Under the pieces are notes generated by a model. The model had not been told where the DNA came from. It saw nothing but the letters and a program-made list of their open reading frames with translations, and did not search any database. 14,950 nucleotides of DNA from Propionibacteriaceae bacterium (GTDB lineage: Bacteria > Actinomycetota > Actinomycetes > Propionibacteriales > Propionibacteriaceae), in assembly GCA_021323255.1 (NCBI GenBank), contig JAJTCL010000049.1:1-14950 (forward strand), written 5' to 3'. Of the stretch, positions 6,249 to 12,756 are shown in pieces. The translations under genes were made by a program, and so were the position numbers. How positions within the stretch are numbered: the stretch's first letter is position 1; every line of letters starts with the position of its first letter.

Positions 6249-7121
6249 ATGTCCGAACCGCGTGTCCTGGCAACAGACCTGGTCATCGGTGAGTCTGCCC
6301 GCTGGCATGACGGCCGCCTGTGGCTCTCGAACTGGGGTGCCCAAGAGATCCTCACCTTCGACCTGGAGGGACATCGCGAGGTCGTCACGCAGGTGCCCAC
6401 CACCATCCCGTTCTCCATCGATTGGCTGCCCGACGGTCCGCTGCTGGTGGCGGCAGGTCCGGAGCAGCGGCTGCTGCGGCAGGAGCCGGATGGTTCGTTG
6501 GTTGATCATGCTGACCTGAGCGGCCTTCCCGGCGGGTTGAACGAAATCGTGATCGACGGTCGCGGCACCATCTATCTCAACGGTGGCTCCGACTTCAAGC
6601 CCGACGAGGGCGTGGCGCCCGGCTTCATCGCGGCGATCACCTCTGACGGAGCGGTGCGTCAAGTTGCCGACGGAATCGCATTCCCCAACGGGATGGCAGT
6701 GACCGAAGACAACTCGACCTTGATCATCGCCGAGTCCTTTGCGAGCAAGCTGACAGCGTTCGACATCACTGAAGATGGTGGCCTCGATAACCGGAGAACC
6801 TTCGCTCCGGTGCTGGCCGACGGGATCTGCATGGACGCCGAGGGCGCCGTCTGGACACCCAGCTGGTATGAGAACGAGTCCTGCTGTGTGCGCGTAGCCG
6901 ATGGCGGGGAAGTGCTCGATCGGATACCGCTGGAACACTCCGGGTTCGCCTGCGCGCTCGGCGGTGATGAGGGCCGGACCCTTTTCATGCTGACCGCTGA
7001 CTGGCACATGGACGAGGACTTCATGGACAACCTGCAGCGGCTCACCACCGGCCCGCGAACTGGCCGGGTGCTCACCACGACGGTCTCGGTGCCCAGCGCC
7101 GGTTGGCCTAACCACCGCTGA
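6249..7121 (+). CDS. SMP-30/gluconolactonase/LRE family protein
   Basis: This 290-residue six-bladed beta-propeller belongs to the regucalcin/gluconolactonase family. VIGESARWHDGRLWLSNW carries the first metal ligand Glu15. GGLNEIVIDGRGTIYLN carries Asn98. VADGIAFPNGMAVTEDNSTL then IIAES carries Asn147. LADGICMDAEGAVWTPSW carries Asp196. These four positions match the Ca/Zn site of the family, so a lactonase activity on a sugar or other lactone is plausible. The start ATG 6249 is fixed by AAAGGAG (6236-6242), six bases upstream. A longer frame from 6213 would put that site inside the gene. Upstream lies a stub of an FAD-linked oxidase, a class that can produce lactones. The gene is convergent with the mycoredoxin gene, 14 bases apart. 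Confidence 0.93.
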   Translation: MSEPRVLATDLVIGESARWHDGRLWLSNWGAQEILTFDLEGHREVVTQVPTTIPFSIDWLPDGPLLVAAGPEQRLLRQEPDGSLVDHADLSGLPGGLNEIVIDGRGTIYLNGGSDFKPDEGVAPGFIAAITSDGAVRQVADGIAFPNGMAVTEDNSTLIIAESFASKLTAFDITEDGGLDNRRTFAPVLADGICMDAEGAVWTPSWYENESCCVRVADGGEVLDRIPLEHSGFACALGGDEGRTLFMLTADWHMDEDFMDNLQRLTTGPRTGRVLTTTVSVPSAGWPNHR

Positions 7122-7135
7122 GCGCCACGATTGAG

Positions 7136-7378
7136 CTAGCGGAGTCGGCTGCCGACTTGGGCGGCTGACGGGTTGGTCAGCGCAGATCCATCGCGGAAGA
7201 CGACCGTTGGCACGGTGAGATCGCCGTCGTTGACTTGAGCGACGAGTTCGGCGCCATCGGGATGATCTTCGATATCAATCTCATGGAAGTCGATTCCGGC
7301 GCGCAAGAGCTGTGACTTGAGTCGTATGCAATAACCACACCACTGCGTGGTGAAAACGGTCGGCAGGTCGGCGGCCAT
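7136..7378 (-). CDS. Mycoredoxin-like glutaredoxin
   Basis: This is an 80-residue thioredoxin-fold protein. The active site is TQWCGYCIRLK (Cys14, Cys17). VPTVVF, with the cis-proline motif, and GSALTNPSAAQV follow as in mycobacterial mycoredoxin-1 (TVPTVxFxDGSxLTNPSxxxV). The family reduces mycothiol mixed disulfides in the actinomycete cytoplasm. I chose ATG 7378 (MAADLPTVFTT) because it aligns residue for residue with the mycoredoxin-1 N-terminus. The frame also has an ATG at 7411, but that codon falls in the likely -35 element. The gene is last on the minus strand after the DUF3800 gene, about 100 bases away, and probably has its own promoter. Confidence 0.9.
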   Translation of the reverse strand: MAADLPTVFTTQWCGYCIRLKSQLLRAGIDFHEIDIEDHPDGAELVAQVNDGDLTVPTVVFRDGSALTNPSAAQVGSRLR

Positions 7379-7382
7379 CACA

Positions 7383-7411
7383 TCTATAGTCACGGTATGT
7401 AGAAGCGTCAT
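7383..7411 (-). promoter_or_regulatory. Possible promoter of the mycoredoxin gene (near-leaderless)
   Basis: On the minus strand ATGACG (7411-7406) and TATAGA (7388-7383) are 17 bases apart, and the ATG at 7378 begins four bases after the second element. A transcript from here would have almost no leader, as is common in actinobacteria. No Shine-Dalgarno precedes the ATG, which fits. Confidence 0.35.
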
Positions 7412-7479
7412 ATTGGCTCAGCTATTTCCCTCGCACTGTATTGCGTTGGTCACATTGCCGACACTGCGACGGACATGAT

Positions 7480-8490
7480 CTAGCGAGACGCCTTGCCAGG
7501 AACCAGACTGCTGGGTTCGGCCCATACCGATTCATGATCAATGAGTGGACCTAGCAAGGTGATGATCTCATGGTCAGGGCGACCCTTGAGCTCCTCAGCG
7601 GCGACCCGCCGGGCGATCCCGGCGACAAAGTCGGCGAGCTGCACTCGAGGTTCTCGCCGGGAATCGACGAATCGGACCTCGGTCAGCTGGTGTCCCGGGT
7701 AGTCGCTAGCGGCGAAGGCTGTTGCGATCTCGACGATGCGTTCTGGGGTCAACGCGGACTGCTCATCGTGTAGGACGGACAGGGTCCGGGTGTAAGAGCC
7801 CCAGTAGCGGACCGTGCGGTTGAGCGCCGGAAGCGACGGCTCCATCAGCGGAGTCATCTTGGGGTTCTGAAGATGTGATGCACGCATTGCTTCGGCGATG
7901 GGCCGTGTCGATCGCAGCATGCTCATCACATGCTGGACATCGGCTGCCGCGCTGGTCTGCGCCATCGCCTCGACCGCCGCGTAAAACATCGGAACTGGCG
8001 TCTTGGGCAGCCACCGGTTGTTGGTCCGGAAGAGATTGGCCGACAAAATGAGGAACTCCTGCCACCGAGCGGTTCCATAGCTTGGCTCGCCCGACCGGTA
8101 GAGGGCGAGCGCCATCGGTCGGGTCTGAGGGTTCCGTCCTGGACAGACAACCCCGCGCACCGGCTCCCGGCCGAGTAGTACGTCGAGCAGGCGGGCAAGG
8201 ACGAAGAATCGGGTGTCCGTGAGGTGAACGTGTGCGTTGCCGTGGATGGAACTGCTGGGGCCAAGCAGCCACAGCACAATTGGTCGTCGACGTGGCCGCA
8301 AGATTTCCGGCGACTTGTATTCGCCCTCGCCGCGGGCGCCGATTTCCCGCCGGAGATGCTGGATCAGCTCGCCAGCTGCCTCTAACTCGATGCGCACGCT
8401 TGCGTGAGCAAAGATTGGGCTATGTCCGGCGCCGACCAGGTTCCCGCCTGAAAAGCCTGACTCGTCGCAGGCGATCTCGATGTGTTGCAT
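7480..8490 (-). CDS. DUF3800 family protein (RNase H-like fold predicted)
   Basis: This 336-residue protein has the two marks of DUF3800. An N-terminal strand with acidic D-E-S-G (IEIACDESGFSGGNLVG, Asp9-Glu10) is followed by FAHASVRI. The C-terminal block RFVDSRREPRVQLADFVAGI (Asp276, Asp287) is the family's DSxxxxxIQLADxxAG signature. These acidic residues are at the places expected for a metal-dependent RNase H-like nuclease, though activity of the family is not established to my knowledge. The middle (residues about 90-260) is larger and more divergent than in short members. The start ATG 8490 follows GGAG nine bases away. It begins 32 bases after the coiled-coil gene on the same strand and looks like the last gene of that operon. 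DUF3800 genes are often found on mobile DNA and near defence genes. Confidence 0.75.
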   Translation of the reverse strand: MQHIEIACDESGFSGGNLVGAGHSPIFAHASVRIELEAAGELIQHLRREIGARGEGEYKSPEILRPRRRPIVLWLLGPSSSIHGNAHVHLTDTRFFVLARLLDVLLGREPVRGVVCPGRNPQTRPMALALYRSGEPSYGTARWQEFLILSANLFRTNNRWLPKTPVPMFYAAVEAMAQTSAAADVQHVMSMLRSTRPIAEAMRASHLQNPKMTPLMEPSLPALNRTVRYWGSYTRTLSVLHDEQSALTPERIVEIATAFAASDYPGHQLTEVRFVDSRREPRVQLADFVAGIARRVAAEELKGRPDHEIITLLGPLIDHESVWAEPSSLVPGKASR

Positions 8491-8522
8491 TACGGACCAC
8501 TCCGCCTCATGACCGTGTCTCG

Positions 8523-10118
8523 TCAGCGCAGATCATCGCGTTCGGCCTGGGCCTGCTTGTCAGCGCGCTCGAGCTCGTCGATCTCAGCCTGAAGACGTTC
8601 CAATTCCAGCCGTTCGGCCTCGGCTGGGTCACCAGCCTGCTGTTCGCCGGCGCGCCTCTCGGCCTCACGCTGCTCCGCCTCACGCTGCTCGGCCTCCCGT
8701 CGCTCGACCTCCAGCCGGTGCGCCTCGATGCGTTCCTCGCGCCGGCGCTTCCGTTCCAGTCGCTCCGACGCCTCGGCAGCAGCCTTTCGCTCTGCCTCGA
8801 GGCGCTCCGCCTCCTCTGCCCGAGTGCGTTCGGCAGCCAGCTGAGCCGCAGCGGCACGTTCGGCTTCGAGCCGTTCGACTTCGCGCCGCTCCGCCTCGAT
8901 CCGGGCTTGCGCCATGAGTTCCAGCTCTAGCTGGTGCGCGCGGGCTCGCTCAGTGTGAAGCCATGTGGCGGTTGTGCGCTGCCGCTCAGCCTCGAGGGTG
9001 TCTCGATCGGCCCGGCTAACGGCTGCGGCGGTCGTTGCCGCGTACGAAGCAGTCGGTGACAGTGGCGTCCACATCACCGCTTGAGTGCCCCGGCTTATCG
9101 TTCGGCGCGCGGGGTCATCGTTGGCATCCGCGCCGTGCTCAACTACCTGAGCTATCGCGGCAGCCTCGCCGGCGGCCGCGTCCGCCTCGTCGACCCGGCC
9201 GTACTCCAACAAGTCATGAGCCAGATCGTTCAAGGCTGATGTCAAGTGGAGGCGTGCCGGATCGCCGAGACGGCCGGTGAGCCCACGCAAAATCTCAATA
9301 AGTCTGCGTCGGGTCGTCAGACCGAGATCGACTTCCCCGAGAGCGCCCAAGCGATCCGCCATGTCCTTGTACAGGCTGAACAGCGGCTCCGCAAGGCGGT
9401 CCAGCAGAGCCGGACTGAGACGCGCCGGCTGATCCAGGCGCCTCTCGACCACGGCCTCATACCGATCCTTGGCTGCATGCAGAAATGCCACGGCTTCCGC
9501 AACGCGGCCGGCCGCCCAACGGGAATCAGAGGCGAGCCAATCGACGTCCATTGCGAAATACTGCGAGTCGGGGTCGTTTCCGAGGCCAGACTCCCAGAGG
9601 CGGGCAAGCGCAGCATCGGCGCAGGCGTTGGCTGCGGCAATATCTCCTGCCGCGAGGGCGGCGCGAGCGCCACATGCCAGTGCCCAAATCGCAGTCCGGG
9701 GGTGCAGGTGCCTCAGCAGGCTCTCCCCGAGCTGTATCTGAATGTCCTTCAGCGATTCGATCGTCTTGCCGGCTGCATCGGGCGCCCCCAAACCAGCCTG
9801 AACAGCCGCAAGGTGTACCACGGCGGTGACGTACCGAGCAGCATCGCTCACTGAGGTGTACGGCCCGATCGGGCCTTTTGCCGCGAGCAGCTCGGCGGCT
9901 CGGCGAACTGCATCCTGCGCATCCTCGGCGGCTGCGGCGTAGCCGTGCCCGAGCAGCCTGTGCTCCGTGAGCTGAATGAGGGCGTCGGCAAGTTCGGTAG
10001 CTCGTGAGGGATCTGATCCGACCCAGCCGCGTAGCCGCTGCACCAAAGAGGCCAGTTTCTTGGCTTGCTGAGCGTACGGGTCTTGCGGTTGCTTCTGGGC
10101 GTTGTGCGCTTGGGACAT
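8523..10118 (-). CDS. Helical-repeat (TPR-like) protein with long Glu/Arg coiled coil
   Basis: This 531-residue protein has two parts. Residues about 1-335 are paired helices of TPR type, for example TELADALIQLTEHRLLGHGY, IAAANACADAALARLWESGL and LNDLAHDLLEYGRVDEADAA. Residues about 370-532 form a highly charged coiled coil built on ERxEAERxEAE heptad-like repeats, ending in RLQAEIDELERADKQAQAER. No signal peptide or membrane segment is visible. I do not recognise a named family. It looks like a cytoplasmic scaffold or oligomerisation factor. The start has two adjacent ATGs; AAAGG (10127-10123) is one base from the first and four from the second, so I chose the second. It lies 50 bases after the hypermodification-related gene and 32 before the DUF3800 gene, same strand. 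Confidence 0.8.
   Translation of the reverse strand: MSQAHNAQKQPQDPYAQQAKKLASLVQRLRGWVGSDPSRATELADALIQLTEHRLLGHGYAAAAEDAQDAVRRAAELLAAKGPIGPYTSVSDAARYVTAVVHLAAVQAGLGAPDAAGKTIESLKDIQIQLGESLLRHLHPRTAIWALACGARAALAAGDIAAANACADAALARLWESGLGNDPDSQYFAMDVDWLASDSRWAAGRVAEAVAFLHAAKDRYEAVVERRLDQPARLSPALLDRLAEPLFSLYKDMADRLGALGEVDLGLTTRRRLIEILRGLTGRLGDPARLHLTSALNDLAHDLLEYGRVDEADAAAGEAAAIAQVVEHGADANDDPARRTISRGTQAVMWTPLSPTASYAATTAAAVSRADRDTLEAERQRTTATWLHTERARAHQLELELMAQARIEAERREVERLEAERAAAAQLAAERTRAEEAERLEAERKAAAEASERLERKRRREERIEAHRLEVERREAEQREAEQREAERRAGEQQAGDPAEAERLELERLQAEIDELERADKQAQAERDDLR
8643..8703. repeat. Short tandem repeats encoding the REAEQ/REAER coiled-coil units
   Basis: Within the coiled-coil coding region, the plus-strand unit GCCTCACGCTGCTC recurs in near-perfect tandem with a 15-base period (two close copies at about 8662-8691, with decayed neighbours). 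It encodes REAEQREAEQREAER. Such short in-frame repeats can expand or contract without shifting frame. Confidence 0.5.
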
Positions 10119-10168
10119 CATGCCTTTCGATGCGGAACCTCAGTGCCGCCGTAGGTGAACCGCGTCAG

Positions 10169-11182
10169 TCACGACCCTAACGAGCCGGCCCAATCCAAGA
10201 CGTTGATGCCCCACTTAGGCGGGAACCAGGCCGTCAGGGCGTCGTCGAGGGGCGCGAACCGCTGCTTGATGCAGGTTCTGCCCGAGTAACCGCTGATGTC
10301 GGGGTGCGCCGCCCTGGCGTACTTGTCCACTTCACAGCACAAGTTCTGACAGTCGATCAACTGCAGTCGACGTCCGTTGAGACTGGAGAAGCGAAGGCCC
10401 AGACGGTCGAAGTGTTTCTCCTGCGTATCGCTCATGTAGCGGATGATGTCCGCTTCAATACCCCGTGCTCCACTGCCGAAGCACTTCCGGAGTCCATCCT
10501 TGGCACCCGGTCCGGGAACGACGAAATCCATCTCATCGAAATTGATCATGGTCGAGTAGTTGATGTCGATGAGAAGTTGGTAGGCCAGGAAGTCGCCGAT
10601 TCCGGAATAGTTGTGCAGCAGATCGAAAGCCTCGGCCATCGACGCGCTGGTCTCCAATCTGGACCGCAGCCCGCCACGCAGCATGTGCTCTAACAGCAGC
10701 AAATGATTCGTGTGCTTGCGCAACCCGCCCAACCTCGGGGAAGGGATGACATAGGCGGCAGAGTAGATTCGCTCGCCACCGCAGAACGCCTTGGTCAACA
10801 CCTGGTCGTAGCGATCAAGGCGAAACGTCGCCCAGCTGAGATCACCGAATGCGGAGAGCAGTAACTCCCAGGTCGAAATGCGATTGAAGAACCTGAACAG
10901 CAGAATCCGAAACAGCACCTCGTCCGCGTCCTGGTTACCGCGATAGATCACTTCCTTGATCAAGTACTGGCTGACCCGATCCGCCGCGCGATAGCAGTTG
11001 GTGAAGCGGTATGTCGCGAGGATAGGATCTGCCGTCCAAGGGCTTGGATCACCGCGCAGACGTCTCTGATAGACCTGCTGCCGAGCCGCCGCGAACCGCC
11101 AATAGGTGTCGAAGACCTGGGTCGGATGGAGTCGCCGCCCAGCCACCATGATCAAGTCGACCGGTGGGGTGGCTGACGACAA
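10169..11182 (-). CDS. HMUDK-helical / alpha-glutamyl-putrescinyl-thymine pyrophosphorylase-like (clade 3) DNA base enzyme
   Basis: This 337-residue protein resembles actinobacterial proteins labelled nucleotide kinase-domain or aGPT-Pplase clade 3, a family linked by Iyer and colleagues to phage thymine hypermodification. Conserved blocks visible: RFTNCYRAADRVSQYLI (59-75), LLFRFFNRISTWELL (94-108), ERIYSAAYVIPSP (137-149), a helix-hairpin-helix-like stretch GIGDFLAYQLLIDINYS (194-210), FDEMDFVVPGPGAKDGLRK (215-233), IDCQNLCCEVDKYAR (276-290) and PPKWGIN (321-327). There is no P-loop. The helical fold is thought to be related to DNA glycosylases. The start is TTG 11182, supported by GGAAG seven bases upstream. 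The next candidate (ATG at codon 12) has no binding site. It lies 17 bases after the EEP hydrolase gene. The exact reaction is unknown. Confidence 0.75.
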   Translation of the reverse strand: MSSATPPVDLIMVAGRRLHPTQVFDTYWRFAAARQQVYQRRLRGDPSPWTADPILATYRFTNCYRAADRVSQYLIKEVIYRGNQDADEVLFRILLFRFFNRISTWELLLSAFGDLSWATFRLDRYDQVLTKAFCGGERIYSAAYVIPSPRLGGLRKHTNHLLLLEHMLRGGLRSRLETSASMAEAFDLLHNYSGIGDFLAYQLLIDINYSTMINFDEMDFVVPGPGAKDGLRKCFGSGARGIEADIIRYMSDTQEKHFDRLGLRFSSLNGRRLQLIDCQNLCCEVDKYARAAHPDISGYSGRTCIKQRFAPLDDALTAWFPPKWGINVLDWAGSLGS

Positions 11183-11189
11183 TGGAACG

Positions 11190-11197
11190 CTTCCTTC
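11190..11197 (-). promoter_or_regulatory. Ribosome binding site that supports the TTG start of the hypermodification-related gene
   Basis: On the minus strand GAAGGAAG (11197-11190) precedes the TTG at 11182 by seven bases. It lies in the 17-base gap after the EEP hydrolase stop. Confidence 0.55.
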
Positions 11198-11199
11198 AA

Positions 11200-12045
11200 T
11201 CAGGCGGGCACCTGAAGGTCGGCGAGAACTCCGAAGTGGTCGCTGGCCCAGACCCTGTCTACCGCCTGATCGAAGATGCGATGGCAGTTAACGATCTGCA
11301 GTGATGGTCCGCGTATACCGCAGCGAACGAGCACGTAGTCGATGCGCCGGCCGAGCTCTTGAGACCATTCGCCATCGCGCACCAGGGGATTACTCGGAGT
11401 GAACGTGTGCCCAGGTTCACCCGGGTGGGCCGCCTCCCATGCGTCCCGGTAAGCGACGGAGAGCTGGTCCAGCGACTGCCGCCCGGTGAGGAACCGCACG
11501 CTGGCTGAGTCTGGGGTGTCGTCGAAGTCGCCGAGGAGCACGCCGTGGAGATCGCGACCCGCCACCTGAGTTTCCACAAAACGTGCACTGGCAACCGCCT
11601 GGAGTTCCCTTTCACGGGCGTAGCCGAGCTGGTAGGTGGGCTTGTGATGGGCGAACAGGGTAAGGCCGAACGGCTCTGGGAGCAGCACCTCAGCAGTTAC
11701 CGCCGCTGCCCACGGCAGGTCGTCGACCCGCTCCGTGACGTGCAAGTCGACCTCGCGGATATTGCCGAACGGCCAGCGGCTCGCCAGCACGGCGCCGACC
11801 CCGTCAGCCGAGCGAGATGCGTGGCGGGCCATCTCATAGTCCGGCCCGAGTAGGTCCGAGGCTTGGTCGTAGCCGTCGCCCCAGACCGTCTCTTGCAGCG
11901 CAACTACATCGGGACGCAGCTTCCGCAGACCACTGCGTATCACTTCCCGACGACGGTCCCAGTCGGCCTGGTCAGGCGAGAGCAGGTTGAACGTGATCAC
12001 TCGTAGTGTTCCGGGGGGCTGGTCGACGTCTGCTACGGCTAGCAC
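11200..12045 (-). CDS. Endonuclease/exonuclease/phosphatase (EEP) superfamily hydrolase
   Basis: With GTG 12045 as start, the 281-residue protein carries all EEP motifs in order: RVITFNLLSP (Asn20), VVALQETVW (Glu52), FAHHKP (His133/134), LLGDFDDTPDS (Asp173 and Asp175, GDFD in place of GDFN), RRIDYVLVR (Asp236) and WASDHFGVLADL (Asp269, His270). The active site therefore looks complete. The family includes AP endonucleases, DNase I-like nucleases, sphingomyelinases and inositol phosphatases. No signal peptide is evident from this start, so a cytoplasmic role is likely, and with its neighbours a nucleic acid substrate is attractive but unproven. The frame allows GTG 12078, which would overlap the regulator gene and add nine residues of poor quality. 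GTG 12045 lies eight bases after the regulator stop. Confidence 0.85.
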   Translation of the reverse strand: MLAVADVDQPPGTLRVITFNLLSPDQADWDRRREVIRSGLRKLRPDVVALQETVWGDGYDQASDLLGPDYEMARHASRSADGVGAVLASRWPFGNIREVDLHVTERVDDLPWAAAVTAEVLLPEPFGLTLFAHHKPTYQLGYARERELQAVASARFVETQVAGRDLHGVLLGDFDDTPDSASVRFLTGRQSLDQLSVAYRDAWEAAHPGEPGHTFTPSNPLVRDGEWSQELGRRIDYVLVRCGIRGPSLQIVNCHRIFDQAVDRVWASDHFGVLADLQVPA

Positions 12046-12053
12046 GGCAATGA

Positions 12054-12686
12054 TCAGCTCGGCTCGACCACGAACCACACGCCTACTGCGGGGATCTCCC
12101 CGTCATTGCGATAGCCGTGCGGTTTTGTGGACTCGAAGCAGACGGAGTCTCCCGCAGCCAGCGGGTACTTGTCGAACCCGAGGTTCAGTTCCAGCTCACC
12201 ACTGATCAAGTAGCCATACTCGGTACCGCTATGCCGCATCAGCCGGCCGTCCAGGGACGAGGCGCTGCCGGGCGGGTAGGTCACGAGCAGGAAATCGACA
12301 TGGTGGTGCGGAACCTGACCCAGCCGTTCCCAAGTGACGCCCGAGTCGAGGGTTAGCAATTCCCGGTCGTCGGGAGAGACATGCGGCCCAACTGCTTTGG
12401 CTCGATTGGTGTCGAGGTAGCGCAGGCCAATCTCATTGGTCGGCGCAGGCAAGGCCTCCGGCTCATCGTCATCGCTAGCGTCGAACAGGTCCTCCAGCGA
12501 TAGCGCAAGCGCTGAGGTGATCGAGTACAAAGAGCTCACCGAGGGCTGGCTCTTCCCGGTTTCGATCTGAGAGATGAGGCTGGGCGATACCCCGATGACA
12601 CGCGCCAGCGCGCGGATCGTCACGTTGCGGCGCTCCCGTTCCGCGCGGATTCGCGGTCCTATCGGCGGCACTTTCGGCTCAGCCAT
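12054..12686 (-). CDS. XRE family regulator with C-terminal cupin domain
   Basis: This is a 210-residue, two-domain regulator. The N-terminal helix-turn-helix is RIRAERERRNVTIRALARVI then GVSPSLISQIETGKSQPSVS, the standard XRE pattern. After an acidic linker (DASDDDEPEALPAP), the C-terminal cupin reads GTEYGYLISGELELNLGFDK then YPLAAGDSVCFESTKPHGYR, ending in AVGVWFVVEPS. This architecture is common for regulators of amino acid, polyamine and other catabolic genes, and the cupin binds the effector. The start is ATG 12686, with AGGGA seven bases upstream. It is divergent from the M24/E1-alpha operon, which it probably controls. It is also the first gene in the minus-strand run and ends eight bases before the EEP hydrolase start, so read-through into that cluster is likely. 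Confidence 0.92.
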   Translation of the reverse strand: MAEPKVPPIGPRIRAERERRNVTIRALARVIGVSPSLISQIETGKSQPSVSSLYSITSALALSLEDLFDASDDDEPEALPAPTNEIGLRYLDTNRAKAVGPHVSPDDRELLTLDSGVTWERLGQVPHHHVDFLLVTYPPGSASSLDGRLMRHSGTEYGYLISGELELNLGFDKYPLAAGDSVCFESTKPHGYRNDGEIPAVGVWFVVEPS

Positions 12687-12688
12687 AC

Positions 12689-12730
12689 TCAGTCCCTAGT
12701 CAGTGTTACTGAACAGGCGTAATTTATATT
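12689..12730. promoter_or_regulatory. Divergent regulatory region with TCAGT palindrome
   Basis: The 70 bases between the divergent genes hold a perfect short inverted repeat TCAGT-GTT-ACTGA (12700-12712). Another TCAGT copy lies at 12689-12693, and a second overlapping palindrome is TGTTACTGAACA (12705-ish to 12715). TATATT at 12725-12730 is a plausible -10 for the rightward operon, 27 bases before its ATG. These are good candidates for the XRE-cupin operator. Confidence 0.45.
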
Positions 12731-12756
12731 GAACACCAAAGAACCTGGGGTGGGTA

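Noticed and set aside
6180..7115. Minus-strand open frame of over 300 codons opposite the SMP-30 gene
   Set aside because: The sense strand encodes an intact propeller with a good ribosome site. The antisense frame has no recognisable motif and the composition of a mirror frame.
7115..7142. CCGCT ... AGCGG inverted repeat between the convergent SMP-30 and mycoredoxin genes, considered as a terminator
   Set aside because: The five-base arms have a loop of about 18 bases and no T-run. It is too weak to call.
8232..8930. Long plus-strand open frame of about 230 codons opposite the coiled-coil and DUF3800 genes
   Set aside because: It is the antisense of the repetitive Glu/Arg coil, giving Leu/Pro/Ser-rich repeats with no domain. 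It is a shadow of GC-rich repeat coding.
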